Origin: Aurantiacibacter poecillastricola
GTDB taxonomy: Bacteria; Pseudomonadota; Alphaproteobacteria; Sphingomonadales; Sphingomonadaceae
Assembly: GCF_030730945.1 (NCBI RefSeq)
Contig: NZ_JAVAMS010000004.1
Coordinates: 286,788-350,787 of the forward strand
DNA length: 64,000 bases
Direction: 5' to 3'
Shown here: positions 54,048 through 63,810 of the stretch, in pieces
Layout: each line of letters opens with the position of its first letter
How positions within the stretch are numbered: the first letter of the stretch is position 1
Program-made: the position numbers and the translations under genes
Notes under the pieces: model-generated
Seen by the model: the letters and a program-made list of their open reading frames with translations, nothing else
Database searches by the model: none
Told to the model about the DNA's origin: nothing

Positions 54048-56157
54048 TCAGAACGAAATTGACGCCGATGCCTTCACAGTCCGGGGAGCGCCTTGAAGGA
54101 GTGCTGGATTGAACACGTCGAATGCCGATGCCCAGTAGGCCTCATCGAACACGTTATCGAGCGTCAGGCGAAGGGTGACGGGATTGTCGCCCGCTGCGAA
54201 GACGTAGCGCGCACCAAGGTCCACGACGGTCCAGGAGTCTAGTTGAAGAGTACCGGAACTGACTGCCGCCTGCTCGCCGGTGTGGGTAACGCGGCCATTC
54301 AATGTAACTCCGGGAAGAAATGACAGATCCCACTCGGCATTGGTGTTGAACGTGAGTTCGGGCACACCGATCACTTCGAGCCCGTTGTCGAACTCGGCAT
54401 CGCTCACCGCCAGGCCGGTAATTACGCGCAGGCCGGGTGCAACTTCACCATTGAGCGTCAGTTCGCTCCCCTTGTGCTGCGCTTTGCCGACATAGGCGAA
54501 CACCGGCTGACCACCTTCCGTGATCACACCTTCGCCCGGTCGCTCGATCCTGTAGAGCGCGAGCGATGCAAAGACCGGCCCGAGATCCAGCTTGCCGCCA
54601 ATCTCGTATTGCTCCGACACGCGCGGAGCAAGAAACGCGCCGGAATTGGACAGCGTGGGATCGACGGGAGCCTGCGGCCCCTGTTGCAGTGCCTCAATGT
54701 AGTTGGCGTAGAGCGACAGGCCTTCGACCGGCTTCACCACCAGCCCGGCGACCGGGGGTCCACCGGTCTTTTTCGTAGTTCTCGATCCGGGCCCCGCCAA
54801 AATAGTCGAAGCGGTCGACGTTGATTTCCTGATAGCGCACGCCGCCCGTCAGCAGCACGCGATCATCCGCAAACCCGATCGTGTCGGACACGAAGAGGCT
54901 GGTCAGTTCGCGCTTGGCGATCGGGAAGGGATCGTCGAGATCGCCGCCTGCGAAGGCGGTTGGCTGCGGAGCGACCTGCACCGGATCGTAGAGGTTGGTG
55001 TCGAACGGACTGAAGAAATCATACGCAGTGCGGTCTTCCTGCCATAGCGCGTTGCCGCCGACGTTGAATTCGTGCGTGGTCGGGCCAAGGTCGAACCCCG
55101 CGCGCAGGCCAGCCTCGATGGACTGGTTCGACTGCTCGTAGGGAATGAAGGAGTGAAAGCCGCTCGTTCCGTCCCCCGTTACAGGGTCAGTTACGGTGAT
55201 CCCGCCATAGATCCCTTCCTCGTCACCATCGCGCAGGCCGCCGCGCGCGTAGATGAGGGTATCGGGCCCGAGATCGTATTCGAGCGACAAGGTGCCGAAG
55301 ATGTCGCGCAGTTCGGTGTAGGTGTAATCCTGCGCGAAATTGGCGTCGCTTTCCGGGACATCGGGGATGAAGCCGGAAAGCGTGACTTTCGGACGCAGGG
55401 CGTCGACGCGCACTTCCTGGTAAGCCATGTCGAGCACCGCGCGGAACGGCCCGCTCTCGTAATCGAAAGCCGCGCCGAGCACCTGTGTGCGCCGGTCCTC
55501 CCGATCCACGGACACTTCGCCATCGCGATAGGCACCGTTCACGCGAATGCCGAACTCGCCTGCAGAGCCGAACCGGCGCGAGACATCGAAGCTGCCGCCG
55601 ATATGCCCTTTGCCTACGAAATTGGCCGTGACGCGAGTTACATCTTGATTGCCGGCGCGCTTCAGTTGCAGGTTCACGCTGCCACCAAGGCCCGATCCGC
55701 CCGGGGCCGCGCCGTTCAGGAAGGCGGTGGCGCCGTTAAGGACCTGGACCTCGTCGAAGAGCTCGGGCGCGATCAGCTGGCGCGGGGCGATGCCGTAAAG
55801 GCCGTTCACGCCGACATCGTCACCGAATAGGACGAAGCCGCGGATCACGAACTGCTCGGCCGCGTTGCCAAAACCATAGGTCGTGCGAACGGTGGGATCA
55901 TTGTCCAGCACATCGCCGATGGTCAGCGGCTGCTGGTTGTAGATCAGGGTTTCATCGAAGCTCCTGATCGAGAAGGGCAGATCCTCGGCAGCCTTGTCGC
56001 CCAGCACGCCGGCGTCGCCGCCATTGACGATCTCGGTCGCATTGTTGCGCTGGGCCGTAACGACGATGGAATTCTCGCTGTCCTCCTGCGCGAGGGCGGG
56101 ATTTGCCAGCGCCGCGGCAATCACGAATGCGGGCAGGACGGTTTGACGATAGCGCAT
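54048..56157 (-). pseudogene. TonB-dependent siderophore-type receptor, frameshifted
   Basis: The gene starts at ATG 56157 (AAGGA upstream) with signal peptide ALANPALAQ, plug domain (FVIRGFVLFGDDVGVNGLYGI) and barrel. At 54754-54758 a run of five G (five C on the coding strand) shifts the frame by +1. The upstream frame then ends after ENYEKDRWTPGRRAGG..., while the other frame continues as ...PVAGLVVKPVEGLSLYANYIEALQQG and runs to the normal terminal Phe (SASISF). With four bases in the run the product would be about 702 residues, normal for ferric-siderophore receptors. Either a real inactivating indel, phase variation or a sequencing error. It ends the Fur-box operon with the PepSY gene. 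Confidence 0.85.
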
Positions 56158-56185
56158 CGGTATTCCTTGAAATTGGGGATGAAGT

Positions 56186-56386
56186 TCAGCCGCGCCGCAC
56201 AAATGCGATCATGGACAGGATGATGGGAATCGAGAGAAGGCCCCAGGCGAGCAGGTCGGGAAGGCCGTCGCCGGTCAGCCCAAGGACAAGCCCCGAAATG
56301 CTGCCGAGGACGAGGAGCGTGGGAATGGCCATCACACGCGCAATACTGGCGCGGGCAGGGCGGCTGGCCGGCCTCGAGCTTCTCAT
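56186..56386 (-). CDS. Small membrane protein of the iron operon
   Basis: 66 residues with a basic N-terminus (RSSRPASRPARASIARV) and two hydrophobic segments. Its ATG overlaps the stop of the PepSY gene (ATGA) and it lies 28 bases before the receptor gene. Small proteins at this position are frequent in PepSY/siderophore-receptor operons, but no function is established. Confidence 0.7.
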   Translation of the reverse strand: MRSSRPASRPARASIARVMAIPTLLVLGSISGLVLGLTGDGLPDLLAWGLLSIPIILSMIAFVRRG

Positions 56387-57540
56387 GCCGCTACGCCCCG
56401 GGCAGCACCGCTGGCTATCTCGTCAATCCGCCGCTCGATCCTGGCGGGCGAGCGGCGCATCCAGAGCACGATCCCGGTCCACAGCACCCAGATCGTGGCG
56501 AGGGTCAGCGCGGCCCAGATCAGCTTGAGCGGTAGCCCGCCATAGTCGCCGAAATGCAGCGGCTTGGACATCATTAGCGCCTGGTTGATGGGAGGCATGG
56601 CCCGGGCATCGGTAAGTTCCGCCGTACGCGCATCGATCAGCGCCGGGGTCAGCAGATGCTGGGTCAGCGGGCGATCACCCTGGAAGAAGACGGCATAGTG
56701 ATGCCCGCTGCTCCAGTCGCCGCCCGGGAAACCAATGAACTGCGGCGACCGGCCGGGCAGGGCGGACTGTGCGGCAGCCATGGCTGCGTCAAGCGAGCCG
56801 TAGCCGGCAGGGTCGAGCGGGTCTTCACCTGCATATTGGGCGGTCATCTCGGCCAGTTCGCCGCCGCGCCAATTGTCGACAAGGGGATCGGCGAAGGCGT
56901 TGATGACTCCCGTCGAGCCGACCACGAGCGTCCAGCCCAGCGCCACGATCCCCAGCAAGTTGTGCTGGTCGAGAGTCTTCACGCGCGTACTGCGGCTCGT
57001 GCGCAGCGTGCCGAAAGGAAGGCGCCGCATGAAGGGCGCGTAAAGCACGACGCCCGAAACCAGCGCGATCACGAACAGGCCGCCCATCACGCCCAGAAAA
57101 AGCATTCCCGGCAGGCCGAGGAACATGTCCGTATGCAACTGCAGGACGAATTCCATGAACCCGCCCGACGGTGCGGGACCGAGCACCTCGCCTGTCGTGC
57201 GGTCGAGGAAAAGAAGGGTCATTTCCGAGCCGTCGGCATCCGGAGTGGGGCCGGTGGTGACGGTCAGCAGCGGGCTTTGCTGGCTGAACGCCATGAACAG
57301 GGGCACTTCGCCCGGGCGTTCGGCAAGGGCCAGGTCCAGCATCCTGTCGAGAGGCCGACCTCCCTCCGCCGAAGGTTCGCCATCCAGCATGACTTCGTAA
57401 TCCTCGCCCACGATCGCATCGATCTCGTCGTGAAAGATCAGCGGCAGGCCGGTGACGCAAAGCATCAGGAGGAACAGCGTCGAGACGAGGCTGCTCCACT
57501 TGTGCACCACGAACCAGGCCTTGATGGTCGAACGTTTCAC
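56383..57540 (-). CDS. PepSY-associated membrane protein, ferric reductase-like
   Basis: 385 residues from ATG 57540. PepSY_TM layout: an N-terminal membrane helix preceded by WFVVHKWSSLV, LQLHTDMFLGLPG, LDQHNLLGIVALGW, KPLHFGDYGG and a C-terminal helix with WTGIVLWMRR. The conserved His residues are at haem- or metal-binding positions. Proteins of this type occur with siderophore receptors and are thought to reduce or release iron from siderophores in the periplasm. It is the first gene after a Fur-box candidate, so iron repression is expected. Confidence 0.9.
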   Translation of the reverse strand: MKRSTIKAWFVVHKWSSLVSTLFLLMLCVTGLPLIFHDEIDAIVGEDYEVMLDGEPSAEGGRPLDRMLDLALAERPGEVPLFMAFSQQSPLLTVTTGPTPDADGSEMTLLFLDRTTGEVLGPAPSGGFMEFVLQLHTDMFLGLPGMLFLGVMGGLFVIALVSGVVLYAPFMRRLPFGTLRTSRSTRVKTLDQHNLLGIVALGWTLVVGSTGVINAFADPLVDNWRGGELAEMTAQYAGEDPLDPAGYGSLDAAMAAAQSALPGRSPQFIGFPGGDWSSGHHYAVFFQGDRPLTQHLLTPALIDARTAELTDARAMPPINQALMMSKPLHFGDYGGLPLKLIWAALTLATIWVLWTGIVLWMRRSPARIERRIDEIASGAARGVAA

Positions 57541-57619
57541 GTGATCTCCGGACGGCAGGGCGAAGGCGACAATGATTCGCCGGCCCGTTCACAGCCGCCT
57601 AGAATGGGCGGCAGTTATC

Positions 57620-57638
57620 GTCAATGATAGTCATTCGC
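57620..57638 (-). promoter_or_regulatory. Fur box candidate
   Basis: GTCAATGATAGTCATTCGC matches the 19-base Fur consensus GATAATGATAATCATTATC at 14 positions by my alignment. It lies 80 bases before the PepSY gene on the minus strand, where a Fur repressor would block the iron operon. The GH31 gene starts 146 bases away on the other strand and may share the region. Confidence 0.65.
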
Positions 57639-57783
57639 ATTAGCGCGGGATCTTTTCAGCTTCGCGCTGCTATCAGGATGGCTGCGCAAATTCACCCAAA
57701 CGCGCGAGCGAACCGCGATGGAGCCTCTTGCAAAGCCCCCCGACTTTGCGATGGTAGCGCAAACATGGGAGGGGAATCTGTCG

Positions 57784-60597
57784 ATGAGACTTGCACTTGC
57801 GGCCACCGCCAGCCTGTCGGCGCTGACGACTACGGCACTGGCTGGGGAGGTCCGTCAGGTGGAGCACGGCATGATCGTCACCACCGATGCGGGCGAGGAA
57901 GTGCGCATCCTGGCCTTTGAAGATGGCAGTTTTCGCGTGACGATTGCTCGCGACGTTGCCGATGCTGCGGACAGCTTGATGGTGATAGCGGAGGCGGACG
58001 GTGCACCCCGCTTCGCACTGAACGAGGGTTGGGCCAGCCTCACCTCTTCCGGCGGCACGGCAATGGTGCAGGTGAGCGATGGGCGGCTGGTCGTCTACGG
58101 GCGCGAAGGCGAAATGCTTCTCGACGAGAACGCTGCCGCCCGTTCGATCACGCCTGTAGAGCTGGAAGGGCAGGAGTGGTTCGCCACCCGGGTGCAGTTC
58201 AATCGCGGCACGGATGAGGGGCTGTACGGTCTCGGCCAGCACCAGAACCGGCAGATGAACTATAATGGCGAGGACGTAGAGCTTGCCCAGCACAACATGG
58301 CCATCGCCGTGCCTTACCTCGTCTCGACGAGGGGCTACGGATTGCTGTGGGACAACAACTCCATTACCCGCGTTGGCGACCCGGAACTGTATGCAAAGCT
58401 CGCGCTCGACTGGCGGGCGGACTATTACTTGGGCGACCGGCAGGTTGTGTCCCGAGCCGAGGAAACGGTCGATTACCAGTACATCCGCGATCAGAAGCGC
58501 TGGCCCGCCGCGGCGACGGCCGCTGTAGAGTCGGCGACGACCGGGCAGAACACGGCGGGCAATTCGCTGGAAGAGCAGCGCGTCGTTTGGACGGGATCCT
58601 TCACGCCGGAAACGAGCGGCACGCACAAGTTTCGCCTCTATTCTTCCAGCTACGTTACCGTCACCGCCGATGGGGAGGAGGTGTTGCGCCGCTGGCGGCA
58701 GAACTGGAACCCGTGGTATCACAATTTCGAGCTTGAGCTGACGGCGGGCGAACCGATCGAACTGCAAATCGAATGGGAGCCAAACCAGGGCTATATCGCG
58801 CTGGAGCACGCCGATCCGATCTTTGATGCCGACCGTCACTCCGTCAGCTTCGCAAGCGAGGCGGGCAAGGCGATCGACTATTACGTCGTACCCGCGCCCA
58901 GCATGGACGATGCCATTGCCGGATACCGCCGCCTGACGGGGCGTGCTCCGATGATGCCAGAATGGGCCTTCGGCTTCTGGCAGTCCCGCCAGCGCTACAA
59001 CACGCAGGTCGAGTTGCTGGATGTTGTCAGCGCCTATCGCGATACCGGGATCCCCATCGACAATATCGTGCAGGACTGGTTCTACTGGCCGGAGGACAGC
59101 TGGGGCTGCCACTGCTTCGACCCCGTCCGCTTTCCCGATCCTTCCGCCATGGTACGAGAAGTGCACGAACAGGATGCAAGGATTATGATATCGGTCTGGC
59201 CGAAATTCTATCCTGCCACCGATCATGCGCGGGAACTCGCTGCAGGGGGCTATCTCTACGAGCGTCCGCTGGAAGCGGGCCAGCTCGACTGGGTCGGGCC
59301 GGGCTATCCCAACACCTTCTACGATCCTTACACCCCCGAGGCGCGCGGCATCTACTGGCGGCAGATGCGTGACACGCTGCTGCCACTGGGCTTCGATGCC
59401 TGGTGGATGGATGCGACCGAGCCGGACTGGCATTCCAACCTCTCCATCGAGGAGCGCAAGTACCAGATGACCAGTCCTGCTACGGGCGTACCGGGCGCGG
59501 CGATCTTCAATTCCTATCCGCTGCCCCACGCCGAGGGTGTAGCGGAGGGCCTGCGCGAGGCGCAGCCCGACAGGCGGCCCTTCATCCTGACACGCAGCGG
59601 GTTCGGCGGCGTGCAGCGTGCCTCGGCGGCGCTATGGTCCGGCGACGTGGCAGCGCGGTGGGACGACCTTCGTGACCAGATCAGCGCGGGGCTTAACCTT
59701 TCGCTCGCCGGCGTACCGCACTGGACTCACGACATCGGCGGATTTTCGCTGGAGGACCGTTACAGCCGGGAAGATCCGGATCACCTGCCCGAATGGCGCG
59801 AGCTCTACACCCGCTGGTTCCAGTTCGGAGCGTTTACCCCGCTGTTTCGCAGTCACGGCGAATTTCCACATCGCGAGACCCCGATCATCGCGGCAGACGA
59901 TCCCGCGATGCTGGAAAGCCTGACCTACTACCACCGCCTGCGCTACGTCCTGATGCCCTACATCTACACTGTGGCAGCAGGTACCCATTTCGACGATGGC
60001 ACCATCATGCGCCCACTGGTGATGGATTTCGAAGCCGATCGCGCGACGTGGGACATCGACGACCAGTACCTGTTCGGCCCCGCGCTGCTGGTGGCTCCCG
60101 TCACCGAGTTCGAGGTCCGGGAGCGGCAGCTCTACCTGCCCGCCGGTGCCGAGTGGATCGATGCCAATCACGGCAGGCGGCTGGCAGGCGGACAGACAGT
60201 CACCGTTGCGGCCCCGCGCGAAAGGATGCCGCTGTTCGTGCGGGCGGGCGCCATCGTCCCGACCGGCCCTGTCATTCAGTCCACGGCGCAGGATACGGGC
60301 GGCGTGCTTAACGTCCACGTTTTCGCCGGAGCCGATGGCAGCTTCACGCTTTACGAGGATGAAGGCACCGACATGGGTTACCGCGATGGCGAATTCAGCC
60401 GGGTTCCCTTGACGTGGGACGAGAGCGCTCGCACGCTGGTCATCGGCGAACGGATGGGCAGCTTCCCCGGCATGCACGAGGCCCGGGAGATCGGAGTAGT
60501 CGTGCATGACGGCGATGGCGGCGGGTCGGTCTTTTCCGAGGAGCCGACTAGGACGATCGCCTATGATGGCGAAGCTGTGGAACTGTACCTTCCCTAG
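57784..60597 (+). CDS. GH31 glycoside hydrolase with PA14 insert, alpha-xylosidase-like, exported
   Basis: 937 residues from ATG 57784 behind GGGAGGGG, with a signal peptide (ALAATASLSALTTTALA). An N-terminal beta-sandwich is interrupted by a PA14-like insert (about residues 260-360: VVWTGSFTPETSGTHKFRLYSSS). The catalytic barrel has nucleophile Asp543 in WWMDATEPDW and acid/base Asp621 in WSGDVAARW; C-terminal beta domains follow. A PA14 insert at this place is known in Cellvibrio and Bacteroides alpha-xylosidases acting on xyloglucan oligosaccharides. It probably works in the periplasm on oligosaccharides from the adjacent receptor. The stop shares CTAG with the convergent MarR gene. Confidence 0.9.
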   Translation: MRLALAATASLSALTTTALAGEVRQVEHGMIVTTDAGEEVRILAFEDGSFRVTIARDVADAADSLMVIAEADGAPRFALNEGWASLTSSGGTAMVQVSDGRLVVYGREGEMLLDENAAARSITPVELEGQEWFATRVQFNRGTDEGLYGLGQHQNRQMNYNGEDVELAQHNMAIAVPYLVSTRGYGLLWDNNSITRVGDPELYAKLALDWRADYYLGDRQVVSRAEETVDYQYIRDQKRWPAAATAAVESATTGQNTAGNSLEEQRVVWTGSFTPETSGTHKFRLYSSSYVTVTADGEEVLRRWRQNWNPWYHNFELELTAGEPIELQIEWEPNQGYIALEHADPIFDADRHSVSFASEAGKAIDYYVVPAPSMDDAIAGYRRLTGRAPMMPEWAFGFWQSRQRYNTQVELLDVVSAYRDTGIPIDNIVQDWFYWPEDSWGCHCFDPVRFPDPSAMVREVHEQDARIMISVWPKFYPATDHARELAAGGYLYERPLEAGQLDWVGPGYPNTFYDPYTPEARGIYWRQMRDTLLPLGFDAWWMDATEPDWHSNLSIEERKYQMTSPATGVPGAAIFNSYPLPHAEGVAEGLREAQPDRRPFILTRSGFGGVQRASAALWSGDVAARWDDLRDQISAGLNLSLAGVPHWTHDIGGFSLEDRYSREDPDHLPEWRELYTRWFQFGAFTPLFRSHGEFPHRETPIIAADDPAMLESLTYYHRLRYVLMPYIYTVAAGTHFDDGTIMRPLVMDFEADRATWDIDDQYLFGPALLVAPVTEFEVRERQLYLPAGAEWIDANHGRRLAGGQTVTVAAPRERMPLFVRAGAIVPTGPVIQSTAQDTGGVLNVHVFAGADGSFTLYEDEGTDMGYRDGEFSRVPLTWDESARTLVIGERMGSFPGMHEAREIGVVVHDGDGGGSVFSEEPTRTIAYDGEAVELYLP

Positions 60598-61136
60598 CCG
60601 CCGCGCGCAGCCCGCTGCATATTGGCCATGTCGCTTTCATCCGCAGGGGTTTTCTGCCCCTCCGTTGCACTGCTTTCGATGATCTTGCGCAGCGCCTTGT
60701 GCAACGTCTCCAACTCGAAATCGGAGAGCGACGCGGTGAGCGCAGCATCATGGCGAGCGACCTGTCGTCGCAGCTGTGCCAGAACGCCTTGGCCGTGGTC
60801 GGTCAGATGGACGCCCCGGACCCTGCCGTCCTCAGGCATCCTGCGGCGGGCAAGGCAGTCGCGCGCTTCCCAGAAGTCGACCGCGAGGGTGGCGGCCGGC
60901 TTGCTCAGTCCCAGTATGGCGGCGAGCTGGACCTGCTGCAGGCCGGGATTGGCGCCGACCACTTCGAGGACAGAGTAGCGCAGCGGAGTGATCGAGCGAT
61001 CTCCGGTCTCGTCGGAAAAGGCGCTGAAATCGGCAAGGCTGGCCCTTCGCAGGTGAAATCCCGTCAGGCTGGGCAGCTGGCCGTAATCGAAGGAGGGATC
61101 GAAGAGCGCAATTTCAGTGTCGGACTGCCGGGCCAA
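60594..61136 (-). CDS. MarR-family transcriptional regulator
   Basis: 180 residues from TTG 61136, chosen because GAGGAA lies five bases upstream; a GTG at 61241 would place the start inside a palindrome and adds 35 residues of unlikely sequence. Winged-helix segments are GANPGLQQVQLAAILGLSKPAATLAVDFWEARDCLARRRMPEDGRVRGVHLTDHG (recognition helix and wing). It is divergent from a TonB receptor and convergent with the GH31 gene, and probably represses the receptor and itself through the palindrome between them. Confidence 0.88.
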   Translation of the reverse strand: MARQSDTEIALFDPSFDYGQLPSLTGFHLRRASLADFSAFSDETGDRSITPLRYSVLEVVGANPGLQQVQLAAILGLSKPAATLAVDFWEARDCLARRRMPEDGRVRGVHLTDHGQGVLAQLRRQVARHDAALTASLSDFELETLHKALRKIIESSATEGQKTPADESDMANMQRAARGG

Positions 61137-61222
61137 ATTCGTTCCTCGCGTGCTTGTTCTCGCAGGACTCTGCGCGCGACAAACGCTTTTCGCAATGCAT
61201 TCGGAGCCTTGAAAGCGAAAGC

Positions 61223-61239
61223 GGTTATTGACGATAACC
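61223..61239. promoter_or_regulatory. Palindrome GGTTAT-N5-ATAACC, likely MarR operator
   Basis: Perfect 6-base arms with a 5-base spacer lie between the MarR start (87 bases away) and the TonB receptor start (66 bases away). MarR dimers bind such interrupted palindromes over promoters, so this is the best candidate for shared control. Confidence 0.55.
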
Positions 61240-61304
61240 ACATTCTTTGCAATCGCCGCGTCTCGAATTGAGCCGAAGACTCAGTCGATGATATGGAGGA
61301 AGCC

Positions 61305-63725
61305 ATGTTTGGTGGTTCGAGGGCAAAGTACCTGTCGCAAGCGGCCTTTCTGGGTCTGTCCATCGGTGCAATCGGTTTTGCTGGCACCGCCCTGGCGCAG
61401 GACGGTACAGGCGAAATGGAAAGCAGCGCGGATGGCCAGCTGGAGGAGGCGTCGGCCCCGGACAGCGTGATCGTCGTCACCGCACGCCGCCGCGAGGAAT
61501 CCCTGCAGGAAGCCCCGGTTGCGATCTCGGCCTTTTCCGCCGAAGTCCTGCAGGATCGCCAGATCCAGCAGACCTCCGATCTGGAGCGGATCACGCCCAG
61601 CCTGCAGTTCAAGCCTGCCGGGCAGCTTTCGGGCAACAGCGCATCCTCCGTGGTGTTCATCCGCGGTGTCGGCCAGCTCGACCCGACGGCCGCCGTCGAT
61701 CCGGGCGTGGGCATCTATATCGACGAGGTGTATGTCGGCCGCGCAGTCGGCGGCACCATCGATTTCGGCGATATCGAGAGCGTCGAGGTCCTGCGCGGAC
61801 CGCAAGGTACGCTGTTCGGCCGCAACACGATCGGCGGCGCCATCCTGGTTCGGACGCGCGAACCGGAATTCGGCGAACTGTCTGCACGCGGACGCTTCCG
61901 CATCGGTGAATACGATCTGGTGGAAGGCTTTGCGGCGGTGAACCTGCCGATTTCCGACACCATCGCTGCGCGCGTTTCCGGCGGATTTCGCAATCGCGAC
62001 GGCTATGTCATCCGGGCTTTCGACGGCCTCGATCTCGGCAATGAAGACAGTGTCACCGTGAACGGCGCGCTGCGCTTCGAGCCATCGCCCGATTTCGAGC
62101 TGCAGCTGCGGGCAGACTATACCAAGCGCGACGAGAACGGCGCGCCCTTCGTCTTCGCCGGCATCAACGAGAACGCGCCCGTCCCGGCGATCGTGAGTGT
62201 CGCGGCCGGTTGCCCCGGCGCCACGATTCCCTTCGCGCCGCTGCAGCCGGGGGATCCCCGCTTCGGTGCTCCGAACGTTCCGCTGATCGACGATGCGCGC
62301 TGCGCCAACGATTTCCAGGCGCTGGGCAACTTCACCAATGGCGGCACGGCGGACGTGCTGAGCACGTCCGAAGTGTGGGGCGTGTCGGGCACCGCCACTC
62401 TCGACCTCTCGGACAGCCTGCTGCTGAAGAGCATCACCGCCTATCGCTCCACGGAATCGCGCGGCATCCGCGATGCGGACAATACGCCGTTCCTGATCAT
62501 CACCACCGATGTCGGCGGCGAATCCGAGCAGTTCAGCCAGGAATTGCAATTGCAATACGATGGCGGACCGCTCAACGGCATCCTCGGCGCGTATTACTTC
62601 GACGAGGACACGTTCGAGCGCGCCACCGTGCCGCTGTCCTTCCCGCCATCGCCGCCTGTCATAGGCTCGATCCTTGCCGGTGGCCCCGGCTCGCGCGACC
62701 TGCAGCTTTCGGACCTCGAAACCCGCTCTTGGGCCGTGTTCGGCGAAGCATCCTATGAAGTGACGGACGCGCTCGAACTATCGGGCGGCTTGCGCTACAC
62801 CGAGGATCGCAAGACCTTCCGAGGCACCGTGCTGAACCTGTTCCCCGGCACGCTGCCCGATCCCGATCCGCTGCCTGACCGGGCGATTCCCGATGGCGGA
62901 CCGCTGTTCATCTACCCCACGCCCAACGAGGAAACCTTCAGCGCGCTCACCGGCTCGGCCAGCATCGCCTACGAGGTTGCGCCGTGGCTCAACACCTACG
63001 CGTCCTATTCGCGAAGCTTCAAGTCGGGCGGGTTCAACACGCGCTACAATGCGCCGCCGCCGGGTTTCGAACCGGTGCCCTTCGACGAGGAGACGGTCGA
63101 CAGCTACGAGATCGGGGCCAAGATGGAAGCGGGCGATTTCCGCCTGAACCTCGCCGCCTTCCAGGCCGATTACGGCAATATCCAGCTGGTCTTCCGCCAG
63201 GGCGTTGTGCCGCTCCTGTTCAATGCCGGTGAAGCGCGCATCCGCGGCTTCGAGGCCGAGGCGAGCTATCGTCCCTACGACAGCGGCCTGTTCGTTGATG
63301 CAGGCATGAGTATTCTCGACGACGAGATCCTCTCCATCACCGCAGTGCCCGGTGCCACGGCGACGGTGCAACCGGGTGACGAATTGCCGCTGACGCCCTC
63401 CTTCCAGGGCAATTTTGCGATCGGTTACGAGTTCGAGCTGAACGACCGCTTCGCACTGACGCCGCAGTTCGACGGTTCGTACACCTCCGACGTCGTGTTC
63501 ATCACCGGCAGCGTCCCGGAAATCGAGCAGGAGGGCTATTTCGTCGCCAACGCCTCCATCCAGCTGGAGATCGACGACCGCTACGAGGTGCAAGCCGGCG
63601 TCATCAATCTGTTCGACAAGGAATACCTCATCCAGGGAAATGCCTCGCTCGGCACGCTGGGTTATGCGGAGAAGATCTACGCCCGCCCGCAGAGCTGGTA
63701 TGTCCAGCTCTCGGCGGAGTTCTAG
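61305..63725 (+). CDS. TonB-dependent receptor of the GH31 locus
   Basis: 806 residues from ATG 61305 behind GGAGG. The signal peptide ends GTALAQD, the TonB-box-like VIVVTARRREESLQEAPVAI is characteristic of a large sphingomonad receptor subfamily, and the plug has VEVLRGPQGTLFGRNTIGG. The barrel ends QSWYVQLSAEF. It is divergent from MarR and likely imports the oligosaccharide cleaved by GH31. Confidence 0.93.
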   Translation: MFGGSRAKYLSQAAFLGLSIGAIGFAGTALAQDGTGEMESSADGQLEEASAPDSVIVVTARRREESLQEAPVAISAFSAEVLQDRQIQQTSDLERITPSLQFKPAGQLSGNSASSVVFIRGVGQLDPTAAVDPGVGIYIDEVYVGRAVGGTIDFGDIESVEVLRGPQGTLFGRNTIGGAILVRTREPEFGELSARGRFRIGEYDLVEGFAAVNLPISDTIAARVSGGFRNRDGYVIRAFDGLDLGNEDSVTVNGALRFEPSPDFELQLRADYTKRDENGAPFVFAGINENAPVPAIVSVAAGCPGATIPFAPLQPGDPRFGAPNVPLIDDARCANDFQALGNFTNGGTADVLSTSEVWGVSGTATLDLSDSLLLKSITAYRSTESRGIRDADNTPFLIITTDVGGESEQFSQELQLQYDGGPLNGILGAYYFDEDTFERATVPLSFPPSPPVIGSILAGGPGSRDLQLSDLETRSWAVFGEASYEVTDALELSGGLRYTEDRKTFRGTVLNLFPGTLPDPDPLPDRAIPDGGPLFIYPTPNEETFSALTGSASIAYEVAPWLNTYASYSRSFKSGGFNTRYNAPPPGFEPVPFDEETVDSYEIGAKMEAGDFRLNLAAFQADYGNIQLVFRQGVVPLLFNAGEARIRGFEAEASYRPYDSGLFVDAGMSILDDEILSITAVPGATATVQPGDELPLTPSFQGNFAIGYEFELNDRFALTPQFDGSYTSDVVFITGSVPEIEQEGYFVANASIQLEIDDRYEVQAGVINLFDKEYLIQGNASLGTLGYAEKIYARPQSWYVQLSAEF

Positions 63726-63764
63726 AGCGACGTCGATCCGAAGGCGTTCCCCGGAAAGGTGTCA

Positions 63765-63793
63765 GCCCGCGAGGTCATGGTGACTTCGCGGGC
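63765..63793. terminator. Strong hairpin between convergent receptor and aldehyde dehydrogenase genes
   Basis: Thirteen-base arms GCCCGCGAGGTCA and TGACTTCGCGGGC pair with one G-T wobble across the loop TGG. It lies 40 bases after the receptor stop and 18 bases beyond the dehydrogenase stop, serving both strands. Confidence 0.75.
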
Positions 63794-63810
63794 CCGGCGC
63801 ATGGCTTGGT

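Noticed and set aside
57673..59529. 618-residue open frame on the minus strand
   Set aside because: Antisense to the GH31 gene, whose active-site residues are intact.
60594..61241. Longer MarR protein starting at GTG 61241
   Set aside because: The start lies within a palindrome in the promoter region; the TTG at 61136 has a good ribosome binding site and begins close to the conserved fold.
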